Shown here piece after piece: positions 52,362-61,365 of a DNA stretch of 64,000 bases. The DNA is taken from the NCBI RefSeq assembly GCF_025993685.1, contig NZ_DAJPEN010000001.1:3906001-3970000 (forward strand), in the 5' to 3' direction. This stretch comes from Bacteroides mediterraneensis. Its GTDB lineage: Bacteria; Bacteroidota; Bacteroidia; Bacteroidales; Bacteroidaceae. Both the position numbers and the translations under genes were made by a program. Position 1 is the first letter of the stretch. Each line of letters begins with the position of its first letter. Under the pieces are notes generated by a model. That model saw only the letters and a list, made by a program, of their open reading frames with translations, had not been told where the DNA came from and made no database searches.

Positions 52362-53309
52362 TTAGAAGAATTTGGTCTCACTGCCTACAATCTCCGAAAG
52401 CAGGAGGTTGGCCATACGGCTGGTGCCTAAACGGAACCGCTCGTTGGTCAGCCATTCTTCGCCCAGCAGTTCCTTCACGATGGTATAGTAGACCAATGCA
52501 TCGTGTACGGAATTGATGCCGCCGGCAGGTTTGAAACCTACTTTCCGACCTGTTTCCAGGAAGTATTCCTTGATGGCCTGGCACATCACGTAAGCGGCTT
52601 CCGGAGTGGCAGCCGGGTTCTCTTTTCCGGTAGAAGTCTTGATGAAATCCGCTCCTGAATACATGGAAAGGATAGAGGCCTTCTTGATGTTGGAAGCGCT
52701 GCCCAGTGCACCTGTTTCCAGGATAACCTTCAGGTGTTTGTCACCGCACACTTCTTTCAGTTCTTCGATTTCATCGCACATGCCTTCGTAGTCTCCGCTC
52801 AAGAATTTGCCCACTGAGATAACAATGTCGATTTCATCGGCGCCGGCATGCAGTGCCATGGCTGTTTCGGCCACTTTCACTTCAATGAAAGTCTGTGAGG
52901 AAGGGAATCCTCCCGATACGCAGGCAATATTGACGTTGTCTGCTTCAAGGGTATCGTTGACAATCTCGGCCATGTTGGGGTAGACGCAGATGGCAGCCAC
53001 GTTCTTCAGGTCCGGATAGCGGTCTACAAACTCATTCACTTTTTCGGTAAACTTCATTACGCTCGTTTCACTGTCCGTACATTTCAGTGTGGTCAGGTCG
53101 ATGCAGTTGAAAAGGAATTTCTTTACCTCCAGGGTGTTGTTCTCTTCCAGATGTTTTTCGATGAGTTTTGCAGTCTTTTCAGCGATTTCATCGTCATTCA
53201 GCGCCGTATTGTACTTGTGTAAAGCCTCTTCATACTTGCTGGTCTGGTTCGGGTTTTCTCTTTCATCCTCGGGGGTATATCCGCCCCCATGTTCGCGATA
53301 ATGTTCCAT
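52362..53309 (-). CDS. deoC: Deoxyribose-phosphate aldolase
   Basis: This protein of 315 residues splits deoxyribose-5-phosphate into glyceraldehyde-3-phosphate and acetaldehyde. The Schiff-base Lys is in FIKTSTGKENPAATPE and the second active Lys in GFKPAGGI. An N-terminal extension of about 80 residues makes it longer than E. coli DeoC (259). The ATG at 53309 is preferred to an upstream in-frame start at 53354, which would overlap the neighbouring gene. The MazG-like gene is 7 bp upstream. Confidence 0.95.
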   Translation of the reverse strand: MEHYREHGGGYTPEDERENPNQTSKYEEALHKYNTALNDDEIAEKTAKLIEKHLEENNTLEVKKFLFNCIDLTTLKCTDSETSVMKFTEKVNEFVDRYPDLKNVAAICVYPNMAEIVNDTLEADNVNIACVSGGFPSSQTFIEVKVAETAMALHAGADEIDIVISVGKFLSGDYEGMCDEIEELKEVCGDKHLKVILETGALGSASNIKKASILSMYSGADFIKTSTGKENPAATPEAAYVMCQAIKEYFLETGRKVGFKPAGGINSVHDALVYYTIVKELLGEEWLTNERFRLGTSRMANLLLSEIVGSETKFF

Positions 53310-53316
53310 ACTCTTA

Positions 53317-53637
53317 TTATAGTTTAGGGTTGTTTTTATGTCTGTCCTTGTCACGGTTCGTCTTTTTCTCCAGGTTCTTGCGGAAAGCTTCCGTCAGGTC
53401 TACACCTGTCTGGTTAGCCAGGCAGAGCAGCACCCAAAGCACATCCGCCATTTCATCGCCCAAGTCTGTCTTTTCTCCGGCCTTGAACGACTGGTCGCCA
53501 TACGTCCGCGCCATGATGCGTGCCAGTTCTCCTACTTCTTCGGTGAGCACGGCCATGTTGGTCAGCTCACTGAAGTATCTCACTCCATACGTCTTGATCC
53601 ACGTATCTACCGTTTTCTGTGCTTCTTCCAGTGTCAT
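53317..53637 (-). CDS. MazG-like nucleotide pyrophosphohydrolase
   Basis: This 106-residue protein carries the EExxE-type motif (LTEEVGELARIMAR) and the downstream ExxD-type motif (LGDEMADVLWVLLC) of MazG-like all-alpha NTP pyrophosphatases. It probably hydrolyses a non-canonical or excess NTP to the monophosphate. It lies between deoC and dtd with gaps of 7 bp and 2 bp. Confidence 0.92.
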   Translation of the reverse strand: MTLEEAQKTVDTWIKTYGVRYFSELTNMAVLTEEVGELARIMARTYGDQSFKAGEKTDLGDEMADVLWVLLCLANQTGVDLTEAFRKNLEKKTNRDKDRHKNNPKL

Positions 53638-53639
53638 AG

Positions 53640-54092
53640 TTATTCCTTATTTTTGGTGTCCATGCAGATGGTTACCGGTCCGTTGTTGATGAGTTCCACT
53701 TTCATGTCGGCCCCGAATTCACCGGTGCCAACCTCCTTGCCGAGGGCGATACTCAACTCGTTGCAGAAATAATTATAGAGAGGAATGGCCGTTTCGTGTC
53801 CGGCTGCCCGGATATAAGACGGGCGGTTCCCTTTCTTGGTAGAAGCCATTAAGGTGAACTGGCTAATGACCAGAATTTCTCCCTGTACATCCAGAATCGA
53901 TTTGTTCATCACTCCGTTTTCATCGTCAAATACACGGAGGTTGACAATCTTCTTGCAGAGCCAGTCAGCATCTTCCTGCGTGTCGGCTTCCTCGATGCCG
54001 ACCAGTACCATGAAGCCTTCCTTGATGGCCGATTTGCATGTCCCGTCAATGGTGACGGAGGCACGTGTCACACGTTGTATAACTACTCTCAT
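53640..54092 (-). CDS. dtd: D-aminoacyl-tRNA deacylase
   Basis: This 150-residue protein removes D-amino acids wrongly attached to tRNA. It has the SQFTLMAST motif near residue 78 and the NNGPVT motif (cis Gly-Pro) near residue 138. The length is normal. It is the first gene of dtd-mazG-deoC, with a -7 box 20 bp upstream. Confidence 0.95.
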   Translation of the reverse strand: MRVVIQRVTRASVTIDGTCKSAIKEGFMVLVGIEEADTQEDADWLCKKIVNLRVFDDENGVMNKSILDVQGEILVISQFTLMASTKKGNRPSYIRAAGHETAIPLYNYFCNELSIALGKEVGTGEFGADMKVELINNGPVTICMDTKNKE

Positions 54093-54111
54093 GTTTCTTT
54101 TCTTGTTTTTA

Positions 54112-54119
54112 CAAAAGTA
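54112..54119 (-). promoter_or_regulatory. -7 box (TACTTTTG) for dtd-mazG-deoC
   Basis: A consensus match about 20 bp before the dtd ATG on the minus strand. Confidence 0.55.
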
Positions 54120-54125
54120 AGAAAA

Positions 54126-55958
54126 TTATTTGGATTCCGACAGGGATTCCTTGACGCTTTTCGCCGCGCTTTCTCCGATGACCTCTGCAATTTCTTCCAG
54201 ACTTGCCTGACGGATACGGGTCACGCTCTTGAACTTTTTCAGCAGAGCCGTCTTCCGTTTTTCCCCGATGCCTTTGATGGTGTCGAGGGCCGAGGCAATC
54301 TGACTCTTGCTTCTTTTCTCCCGATGGAAAGTGATGGCAAAGCGGTGCACTTCGTCTTGTATATTCTCCAGAAGATGGAAAAGGGGAGTACCTTGCTTGA
54401 TGCCGAGGGTTTGAGGAGGGAATCCATACAGAATCTCCGACGTCCGGTGGCGGTTGTTCTTGGCCAGTCCAACGATGGGAATCTGCAGGTGCAATTCGTC
54501 TTCCACGACTTCGCGTACCACTTCCATTTGTCCCTTTCCACCGTCGGTCAGTATCAGGTCGGGCAGTTCACCCTGTTCTTCCAGAATACGGGAATAGCGG
54601 CGACGTACCACCTCCTGCATGGATGCATAATCGTCGGGACCCACTACCGTTTTGATGAGGTATTTGCGATAGTCTTTTTTGCTGGGCTTGGCTTGTTTGA
54701 ACACCACGCAGGCAGCTACGGCATCTGAGCCTTGGATATTGGAATTGTCGAAACATTCGATGTGGTTGGGCATTTTCTCCAGGTGAAGCTGTGCCTGGAT
54801 TTCTTTCATCAACCGCACGCTTCGTTGCTCCGGATTGAGCTTTTCCGCTTGTTTCAACCGGTCCACCTTATACTGTTTGACGTTCATCAGCGAGAGGTCG
54901 AGCAGGTGTTTCTTTTCGCCTCTTTGAGGTACGGTGAACGTCACTCCGTTCATTTCCATGTCCAGTTCAAAGGGAACAATGATTTCCTTGGATGTGCTTT
55001 TGTATCGTTCCCTCATTTCCACGATGCCGAGAGAAAGTAATTCTTCCTTGCTTTCGTTCATCCGCAATTTGTATTCGAAGGTGAAGGCCTGGTTGATGCA
55101 TCCGTTGGTGATGTGCAGATAATTGATGTAAGCTGTATTCTCGTCCGTTTCAATCGAAAAAACATCGATTTGGTGCAGGGTGGCACTGACCACTTCGCTC
55201 TTGGCGCGGTAGCTTTCGATGAGCATGTATTGTTCCTTGATCTTTTGTGCTTCTTCGAAACGCATCTCTCCGGCCAGCTGTTTCATCTCTTCCATCAGAG
55301 CATTGCTTACGGCCTGTGTGTTTCCTTTCAACAGCTCTTTTGCCTGTGCGATGTGCTGCATGTATGCTTCGTGCGATTGCTGTCCGATGCAAGGACCCAG
55401 GCAGTTTTTGATGTGGTATTTCAGGCACACCTTGAATTTCCCTTGTGCGATGTTTTCGGGTGTCAGGGTGAGGTGGCAGGTGCGCAGCGGATACAGTTTC
55501 TTAATCAGTTCCAGAATCGCTACCATTGAAGGAATGTGACTGTATGGTCCATAATAATTGGAACCGTCGCGAATGATTTTCCGGGTCTTGTAGATACGCG
55601 GAAAATACTCGTTGCTGACGCAGATGGAAGGGTAGGTCTTGTCGTCTTTCAGTAGGACGTTGTAGCGAGGCTTGTATTTCTTGATAAGGTTGTTCTCCAA
55701 CAACAGGGCATCCTCCTCCGTATTGACCACAATGTAACGGATGTCCGCAATCTTGGATACCAGCATCCGTGTCTTGGCCGACTGATGGTCTTTCGAAAAA
55801 TAAGAGTACACACGCCGCTTCAGGTTCTTGGCCTTTCCTACATAGATGATGACTCCCTCTTTGTTCAAATACTGGTATATGCCCGGTCCTTCCGGAAGGT
55901 TTAATACAATTCCCTTCAGGTATTCGCTGGTATTTTCTTTCTTTTCTACCTCTTCCAT
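54126..55958 (-). CDS. uvrC: UvrABC excinuclease subunit C
   Basis: This 610-residue protein makes the two incisions around DNA lesions in nucleotide excision repair. The GIY-YIG nuclease domain is at the N terminus (GPGIYQYLNKEG, VIIYVGKAKNLKRRV). A UVR motif (ALMEEMKQLAGEMRFEEAQK) binds UvrB near residue 220. An RNase H-like endonuclease follows in the middle, then C-terminal helix-hairpin-helix repeats. All expected domains are present. Confidence 0.97.
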   Translation of the reverse strand: MEEVEKKENTSEYLKGIVLNLPEGPGIYQYLNKEGVIIYVGKAKNLKRRVYSYFSKDHQSAKTRMLVSKIADIRYIVVNTEEDALLLENNLIKKYKPRYNVLLKDDKTYPSICVSNEYFPRIYKTRKIIRDGSNYYGPYSHIPSMVAILELIKKLYPLRTCHLTLTPENIAQGKFKVCLKYHIKNCLGPCIGQQSHEAYMQHIAQAKELLKGNTQAVSNALMEEMKQLAGEMRFEEAQKIKEQYMLIESYRAKSEVVSATLHQIDVFSIETDENTAYINYLHITNGCINQAFTFEYKLRMNESKEELLSLGIVEMRERYKSTSKEIIVPFELDMEMNGVTFTVPQRGEKKHLLDLSLMNVKQYKVDRLKQAEKLNPEQRSVRLMKEIQAQLHLEKMPNHIECFDNSNIQGSDAVAACVVFKQAKPSKKDYRKYLIKTVVGPDDYASMQEVVRRRYSRILEEQGELPDLILTDGGKGQMEVVREVVEDELHLQIPIVGLAKNNRHRTSEILYGFPPQTLGIKQGTPLFHLLENIQDEVHRFAITFHREKRSKSQIASALDTIKGIGEKRKTALLKKFKSVTRIRQASLEEIAEVIGESAAKSVKESLSESK

Positions 55959-55979
55959 GGTTGCTTTCTTCAGGTTGAA

Positions 55980-56029
55980 AAGCAGCCTTCCCTGCAGGGG
56001 CTTTTCGCTCCTTGCAAAGAAGGCTGCTT
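55980..56029 (-). terminator. Terminator of apt
   Basis: AAGCAGCCTTC (55980-55990) pairs with GAAGGCTGCTT (56019-56029). An inner CCCTGCAGGG palindrome lies in the loop. On the minus strand TTTTC follows the stem. Confidence 0.75.
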
Positions 56030-56058
56030 GAATTCTTTTCTATTAAAACGGAAACTGT

Positions 56059-56583
56059 TTACAGCTTCAGCAAGGTGGTTACTTCTACGTTCTCATCGAA
56101 AGCTTTCCGGCCGTTCAGACCTTCCAATTCGATGACGAAGTTAACATACGCTTGCTTTACCCCGCAGCGTTTCACCAGTCGGTGAGCAGCCGCCATGGTT
56201 CCTCCCGTAGCCAGCAGGTCATCGTGCAACAGCACAACGTCCTCTGGACTGATGGCATCTTTATGAAGCTGGATGGTGTCGGTGCCATACTCCTTGGCGT
56301 AGGTTTCTTCTATCACTTCAGCGGGAAGCTTACCGGGCTTACGGGCCATGATGAAGCCTGCCCCCAGACGGGCCGCCAAGGCACCTCCCAGGATGAATCC
56401 TCTTGACTCGATTCCCACGACTTTTGTGATGCCTTTGTCCTTGTACATTTCGTAGAGTTCGTCAATCATGCCCTGTAAACATTCAGGGTTTTTGAAGAGG
56501 GTAGTGACATCGTAGAACAAGATGCCTGGTTTCGGAAAGTCGGGGATTTCCCGGAGGTTTTTCTTTAATGTTTCTTTGTTCAT
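56059..56583 (-). CDS. apt: Adenine phosphoribosyltransferase
   Basis: This 174-residue enzyme makes AMP from adenine and PRPP (purine salvage). The PRPP-binding motif is VVLLHDDLLATGGTM near residue 118, and the N-terminal IPDFPKPGILFYDVT is typical of APRT. It is followed by a clear terminator. The mnmG stop lies 57 bp upstream. Confidence 0.96.
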   Translation of the reverse strand: MNKETLKKNLREIPDFPKPGILFYDVTTLFKNPECLQGMIDELYEMYKDKGITKVVGIESRGFILGGALAARLGAGFIMARKPGKLPAEVIEETYAKEYGTDTIQLHKDAISPEDVVLLHDDLLATGGTMAAAHRLVKRCGVKQAYVNFVIELEGLNGRKAFDENVEVTTLLKL

Positions 56584-56640
56584 ATCCAGTATTTTATATG
56601 TAATCCTTAAATGAATTGTTTCACGTGAAACATGGTTTGT

Positions 56641-58512
56641 TTAGCGCCCCAGCAGCACGAGCAGTACATTGATGTCGCTGGGAGAGACACCTGGAATACG
56701 GCTGGCCTGTGCCAGGGTTTCCGGGTCTATCTTCACGAGCTTCTGGCGTGCTTCAGTTGAGAGGGACTGCAGGTTTTCGTAGTCGAACTTGCCCTTGATG
56801 CGGATGGACTCCAACCGATGAATCTTGTCGGCGATGGTCCGTTCGCGGTCGATGTAGCCTTTGTACTTGATGCGGATTTCGGCGGCCTCTATCACCTCTT
56901 CCTTGCGGTCGTCAATCTTATCCAGCTCGGCTTGGAAGGCAGGGATGTGTGGGGCAATATTTTCGATGGTAATCTGCGGGCGGCTGATTAAATCCACTAG
57001 CTTACATCCGTGGGTGAGCTGGGCGGTGCCCAGACTTTCCAGCGCGTGGTTTATCCTGTCGGCTTTGACCGAGAAATTATTGACGAAGCTGACCAGGTGG
57101 TCGATGGCTTCCCGTTTCTTTTGGAAGATGGCGTAACGGTCTTCCTTCACCAATCCCAGCTGGTAGGCCCGTTCCGTCAGTCGCATGTCGGCATCGTCCT
57201 GTCGGAGCAGGATACGGTATTCGGCTCTCGACGTAAACATACGGTACGGTTCGTCCACTCCCTTCGTCACCAGGTCGTCAATCAGTACGCCGATGTAGGC
57301 TTCATCGCGTCCCAGGACGAAAGGCTCTCCGCCGTGGCAGTTCAAGTGGGCGTTGATGCCGGCAATGATTCCCTGGCCGCCCGCTTCTTCGTATCCGGTC
57401 GTTCCGTTCACCTGTCCGGCAAAGAACAGGTTCTTCACGACCTTTGATTCTAGTGTATGCTTCAGCTGGGTCGGGTCGAAGTAATCGTATTCGATGGCAT
57501 ATCCCGGACGGTACACCACCAGGTCTTTGAAGCACGGAATCTTCTTCAATGCTTCCAGTTGAATCTCCATTGGCAGGGAAGAAGAGAATCCGTTCAGGTA
57601 AAGTTCGCGGGTAGTTTCCCCTTCCGGCTCCAGGAAAAGCTGGTGCTGCGGTTTGTCGGGAAACGTCACGATTTTAGTTTCGATGCTCGGACAGTAACGC
57701 GGTCCGATGCTCTTGATTTGTCCGTTGAAAAGGGGAGAGTCGGCCAATCCTTTCCGCAGAGTGGCATGTACTTCCTCGTTGGTGAAGCACGTCCAGCACT
57801 GCAGCTGTTTCAGGTGGCGCGGTTCGCTGATGAACGAAAAACGGTGGAAATCGTTTTCTCCATCCTGCGTATCCATCAGGTCGAAGTGGACGCTCTTTCC
57901 GTCGATACGTACCGGTGTACCCGTCTTCATTCGTCCGGCCGTGATGCCGTGCCGAGTGATGGATTCGGTGAGATGGTAGGAGGCCGGTTCCGCGCAGCGT
58001 CCGCCCGCCAGCATCTTGTGTCCGATGTGCATCAGTCCGTTCAGGAATGTACCCGCAGTGAGTACGATACATTTGGCATGGAACGTCACGCCCCAGCAAG
58101 TCACCAGTCCTGTCACTTCTCCGTTTTCTACCAGCAATTCCTCCACGGTGTCCTGCCAGATATGCAGGTTTGGCAGATTTTCGAGCACCTCTCTCCAGGC
58201 CCAGATAAATTTGCCACGGTCGCATTGCGCACGCGGACTCCACATGGCCGGACCCTTGGAACGGTTCAGCATGCGGAACTGGATAGCCGTCTTGTCGGTC
58301 ACCAGTCCCATGTATCCTCCCAGGGCATCAATCTCTCTGACGATTTGTCCCTTGGCGATACCTCCGACCGCCGGGTTACAGCTCATCTGCCCGATTTTGT
58401 TCATGTCCATGGTAATCAGGCAGGTCTTTGAGCCCAGATTGGCTGCAGCTGCTGCTGCCTCACATCCGGCATGACCGGCACCGATTACGATTACATCATA
58501 CTTAAAATCCAT
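56641..58512 (-). CDS. mnmG: tRNA uridine-5-carboxymethylaminomethyl(34) synthesis enzyme MnmG
   Basis: This 623-residue FAD protein works with MnmE to modify wobble uridines. The dinucleotide-binding motif VIGAGHAGCEAAAAAANLG (residues ~9-27), PRAQCDRGKFIW and GQVNGTTGYEEAGGQGI are family markers. The length is normal. A -7 box (TATTTTTG, 58539-58546) lies 27 bp upstream of the ATG. Confidence 0.97.
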   Translation of the reverse strand: MDFKYDVIVIGAGHAGCEAAAAAANLGSKTCLITMDMNKIGQMSCNPAVGGIAKGQIVREIDALGGYMGLVTDKTAIQFRMLNRSKGPAMWSPRAQCDRGKFIWAWREVLENLPNLHIWQDTVEELLVENGEVTGLVTCWGVTFHAKCIVLTAGTFLNGLMHIGHKMLAGGRCAEPASYHLTESITRHGITAGRMKTGTPVRIDGKSVHFDLMDTQDGENDFHRFSFISEPRHLKQLQCWTCFTNEEVHATLRKGLADSPLFNGQIKSIGPRYCPSIETKIVTFPDKPQHQLFLEPEGETTRELYLNGFSSSLPMEIQLEALKKIPCFKDLVVYRPGYAIEYDYFDPTQLKHTLESKVVKNLFFAGQVNGTTGYEEAGGQGIIAGINAHLNCHGGEPFVLGRDEAYIGVLIDDLVTKGVDEPYRMFTSRAEYRILLRQDDADMRLTERAYQLGLVKEDRYAIFQKKREAIDHLVSFVNNFSVKADRINHALESLGTAQLTHGCKLVDLISRPQITIENIAPHIPAFQAELDKIDDRKEEVIEAAEIRIKYKGYIDRERTIADKIHRLESIRIKGKFDYENLQSLSTEARQKLVKIDPETLAQASRIPGVSPSDINVLLVLLGR

Positions 58513-58538
58513 TCGTTTTTATGTTTTTATTTCTTCTG

Positions 58539-58546
58539 CAAAAATA
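58539..58546 (-). promoter_or_regulatory. -7 box (TATTTTTG) for mnmG
   Basis: A TAnnTTTG match in the 38-bp gap between ybeY and mnmG on the minus strand. Confidence 0.45.
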
Positions 58547-58550
58547 CGAA

Positions 58551-58973
58551 TTACATGAAATCTTTCCGCATTTCCAGGGCCTTGTTTTCGGCGGCTTCCA
58601 TGATTTCGCGTTCGCCGGGGCCCTTGTCGTTGATACCGCACAGGTGCAGGATGCCGTGGATGATGACGCGGAAAAGTTCCGTTTCATACGGGGCCTCAAA
58701 CTGCACGGCGTTGGTCCGTACGGTGTCCAGGCTGATGAACAAATCGCCCGACAACCGTTTTCCTTCGCAGTAGTCGAAGGTGATGATATCCGTATAATAA
58801 TCGTGTTGCAGGTATTGTCGGTTCACCTCCAGAATCTTTTCGTCCGAGCAGAATATGTAGGCAATTTCGCCCACTCTTTTTCCGTAGCTTTCCGCTACGG
58901 CTTTGATCCATGCGGTGGTTTCACGCTGCTTGATGGCGGGCATTTCCACGCCTTCGGTTTGATAACTGATCAT
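58551..58973 (-). CDS. ybeY: rRNA maturation RNase YbeY
   Basis: This 140-residue single-strand-specific endonuclease helps mature 16S rRNA. The zinc motif reads HGILHLCGINDK. The first two His ligands are present, but the third, normally His, is Asp at the matching position. I recall the same change in other Bacteroidota sequences, so it is probably lineage-typical and not a defect. It lies 9 bp downstream of the SpmAB gene. Confidence 0.92.
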   Translation of the reverse strand: MISYQTEGVEMPAIKQRETTAWIKAVAESYGKRVGEIAYIFCSDEKILEVNRQYLQHDYYTDIITFDYCEGKRLSGDLFISLDTVRTNAVQFEAPYETELFRVIIHGILHLCGINDKGPGEREIMEAAENKALEMRKDFM

Positions 58974-58982
58974 AATGGTATG

Positions 58983-60215
58983 TTAATTGAAAAATAAATA
59001 TCCGATAAAGATGGCAGCCAGTACACCGGCAAAGTCGGCAATCAGGCCGCAGGGGACGGCATGCCGGGTGCGGGTCACACTCACACTGCCAAAGTAGACA
59101 GCCAGGATGTAGAACGTGGTATCGGTGGAACCTTGGAAAATGCAGGCCAGTCGTCCTACGAACGAATCGGCCCCGTACGTGGTCATGGCATCTACCATCA
59201 GGCCGCGGGCCCCGCTTCCACTCAACGGCTTCATCAAGGCAGTAGGCAAGGCCCCCACGAACTGGTCGTCCAGTCCGCAGCTTCTCACCAGTGTGGCGAT
59301 GCCCTGTATCAGAAAGTCCATGGCTCCTGAAGCCCGGAACACGCCGATGGCTACCAGAATGGCCACCAGATACGGGATGATTCTCACGGCAGTGGAGAAA
59401 CCTTCCTTGGCTCCTTCCACGAACGCATCATAAACATTGACCTTTTTCCGTACGCCAGCCACGATGAAACCGATGATAATCAGAAAAAGGAAGACATTGG
59501 CAAAAGTGGTAGAGTAGAGGTCGATTTGTTGTCGGGTGAGCAGGTGGAAAAAATAGATGATACCTGCGATGAAAAGGCTGGCTCCTCCCAGAAACAGAAG
59601 GATGGTGCGGTTCAGCAGATTGATACGTTGATACGCGCTGACCGCAAGGATACCGGCCAGAGTCGAGAAGAACGTGGCCAGCAGGATAGGCACAAACACG
59701 TCGGTGGGTTGAGCCGCTCCCAGCTGTGCCCGATACACCATGATACTGATAGGAATCAGGGTCAGGCCCGAAGTGTTCAGCACCAGAAACATAATCATCG
59801 GATTGCTGGCCGTATCTTTCCGCGGGTTCAGTTCCTGCAGTCCCTCCATGGCTTTCAGACCGAGCGGCGTGGCCGCATTGTCCAGTCCCAGCATGTTGGC
59901 CGCCAGGTTCATGAAAATACTGCCCGTCACCGGATGTCCTTTCGGAATGTCCGGGAACAGTTTGGAGAACAGCGGGCTAAGCAGTCGGGCAAAAAGCTGG
60001 ATCACGCCTCCCTTTTCACCAATTTTCATGATGCCGAGCCAAAGCGAAAGCACGCCGGTCAGTCCCAAAGAAATCTCGAAAGCCGTCTTTGACGAGTCGA
60101 AAGTAGAGTTGATGATTGCTGGAAAAACCGCTGTGTCGCCAAAGCACACCAGTTTCACGAGGGCCACCCCGAAAGCCAGCAGAAAGAATGCAATCCAGAT
60201 GTAGTTTAATGCCAT
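58983..60215 (-). CDS. Fused SpmA/SpmB-type nucleoside recognition (Gate) membrane protein
   Basis: This protein of 410 residues has many TM helices in two halves, each a Gate (nucleoside-recognition) domain. In Bacillus, SpmA and SpmB are separate spore-maturation proteins; here they are fused, as in many non-sporulating Bacteroidota. The true function is unknown, possibly transport. LDNAATPLGLKAME near residue 115 and LPTALMKPLSGSGARGLMVD near residue 325 are family motifs. A -7 box (TACTTTTG, 60253-60260) lies upstream. Confidence 0.9.
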   Translation of the reverse strand: MALNYIWIAFFLLAFGVALVKLVCFGDTAVFPAIINSTFDSSKTAFEISLGLTGVLSLWLGIMKIGEKGGVIQLFARLLSPLFSKLFPDIPKGHPVTGSIFMNLAANMLGLDNAATPLGLKAMEGLQELNPRKDTASNPMIMFLVLNTSGLTLIPISIMVYRAQLGAAQPTDVFVPILLATFFSTLAGILAVSAYQRINLLNRTILLFLGGASLFIAGIIYFFHLLTRQQIDLYSTTFANVFLFLIIIGFIVAGVRKKVNVYDAFVEGAKEGFSTAVRIIPYLVAILVAIGVFRASGAMDFLIQGIATLVRSCGLDDQFVGALPTALMKPLSGSGARGLMVDAMTTYGADSFVGRLACIFQGSTDTTFYILAVYFGSVSVTRTRHAVPCGLIADFAGVLAAIFIGYLFFN

Positions 60216-60252
60216 TTTCTGTCTAAATATAATTCATGATTAATCTGTGTTA

Positions 60253-60260
60253 CAAAAGTA
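60253..60260 (-). promoter_or_regulatory. -7 box (TACTTTTG) for the SpmAB gene
   Basis: A consensus match 38 bp before the ATG on the minus strand, divergent from the DUF3810 promoter. Confidence 0.55.
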
Positions 60261-60302
60261 TATATTTTCTTTGTCACTACCTTCACCTTCTTTGAAAACA
60301 TA

Positions 60303-60310
60303 TAACTTTG
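60303..60310 (+). promoter_or_regulatory. -7 box (TAACTTTG) for the DUF3810 gene
   Basis: A consensus match whose last base is 5 bp before the ATG, so the transcript would be leaderless or nearly so. Confidence 0.55.
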
Positions 60311-60315
60311 TGTGT

Positions 60316-61365
60316 ATGAAAAGTTTTCCGTCGCGTTACATACGTTGGGCCGTAGAAGCCCTTTTGCTGGTAGTGGTTATCCTTTGCCGTTATTGGCCGA
60401 CGGCGGGCGAGGTATATGCCCGCTACGTCTATCCCGTGCTGTCTGCCGTGTTGTCCGCTTTGGTAGCATGGATTCCGTTCTCGGTGGAGGAATGGTTGGT
60501 CATCGCTTTCGCCCTCCTTTTCATGGGCTTGCCGTTCTGGGCCCGTCGCCGCAGAAAAGGTTGGAGATGGGCGTTGCGTGCCGAAGTGGAGTGCGCGGTA
60601 ATCTGTTACCTTTGGTTTTATTGGGGATGGGGAATCAACTATTTCCGGAAAGATTTCTTTGTCCGTTCCTCTACCGAACCGGTAACTTATGTAGCAGCCG
60701 ATTTCCACCGTTTTCTGGTTGCCTATACTGATTCCTTGAATGCTTCGTATACGGTGAGTGCGTTTCCTGCTTCCACAGAAATCGAAGAGGAAGTGAAGCA
60801 GCTGTACGCACAGGTCCCTTCCCGTTTCGGACTTTCCAGTCCTCGCAGCTACCAGCATCCCAAGCCAGTTGCCTTCAATGCCCTTTACTCCGGCGTGGGG
60901 GTACTAGGTTATATGGGACCTTTCTTCTCCGAGTCGCAGTTGAATAGTGAACTGCTTCCTTTGCAATGGCCCTTCACCTACGCCCATGAATACGCCCATT
61001 TGCTCGGGGTGAGCAGTGAAGCCGAAGCGAATTTCTGGGCCTATCAGATTTGCATCCGTTCCCAGTCGCCGTCGGTCCGTTATGCCGGTTATTTCGGCTT
61101 GCTGCCCTATGTCCTCTCGAATGCTGTCGGTTTGCTGGACGAAGAGGCTTATCAGCAGTTGTGCCGTTCCATCCGTCCGGAGGTGTGGCAGGCCCTTCGG
61201 GAAAAGGAAACCTATTGGGATTCGAAGTACAGCCCGTGGGTAGGACGGTTGCAGGCGCAGATTTATGAATGGTACCTGAAAGGCAATCAGATTTCGTCCG
61301 GCCAGAAAAATTATGGAGAAGTTATCTCTATGGTCTTGTCTTTGCCGTCAGGCTGGTGGCGGTGA
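60316..61365 (+). CDS. DUF3810 domain-containing membrane metallopeptidase-like protein
   Basis: This protein of 349 residues has about three hydrophobic segments in the first 120 residues and a HEYAH zinc-protease motif (YAHEYAHLLGV) near residue 225, followed by a Glu a little later (SEAEANFWAYQI). This suggests a membrane-bound metallopeptidase of the DUF3810 family; no substrate is known. The ATG at 60316 is the first Met that gives a sensible membrane N terminus. Confidence 0.85.
   Translation: MKSFPSRYIRWAVEALLLVVVILCRYWPTAGEVYARYVYPVLSAVLSALVAWIPFSVEEWLVIAFALLFMGLPFWARRRRKGWRWALRAEVECAVICYLWFYWGWGINYFRKDFFVRSSTEPVTYVAADFHRFLVAYTDSLNASYTVSAFPASTEIEEEVKQLYAQVPSRFGLSSPRSYQHPKPVAFNALYSGVGVLGYMGPFFSESQLNSELLPLQWPFTYAHEYAHLLGVSSEAEANFWAYQICIRSQSPSVRYAGYFGLLPYVLSNAVGLLDEEAYQQLCRSIRPEVWQALREKETYWDSKYSPWVGRLQAQIYEWYLKGNQISSGQKNYGEVISMVLSLPSGWWR

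Noticed and set aside
58983..60215. Evidence of sporulation
   Set aside because: Fused SpmA/SpmB proteins occur widely in non-sporulating Bacteroidota; no other spore genes are present.
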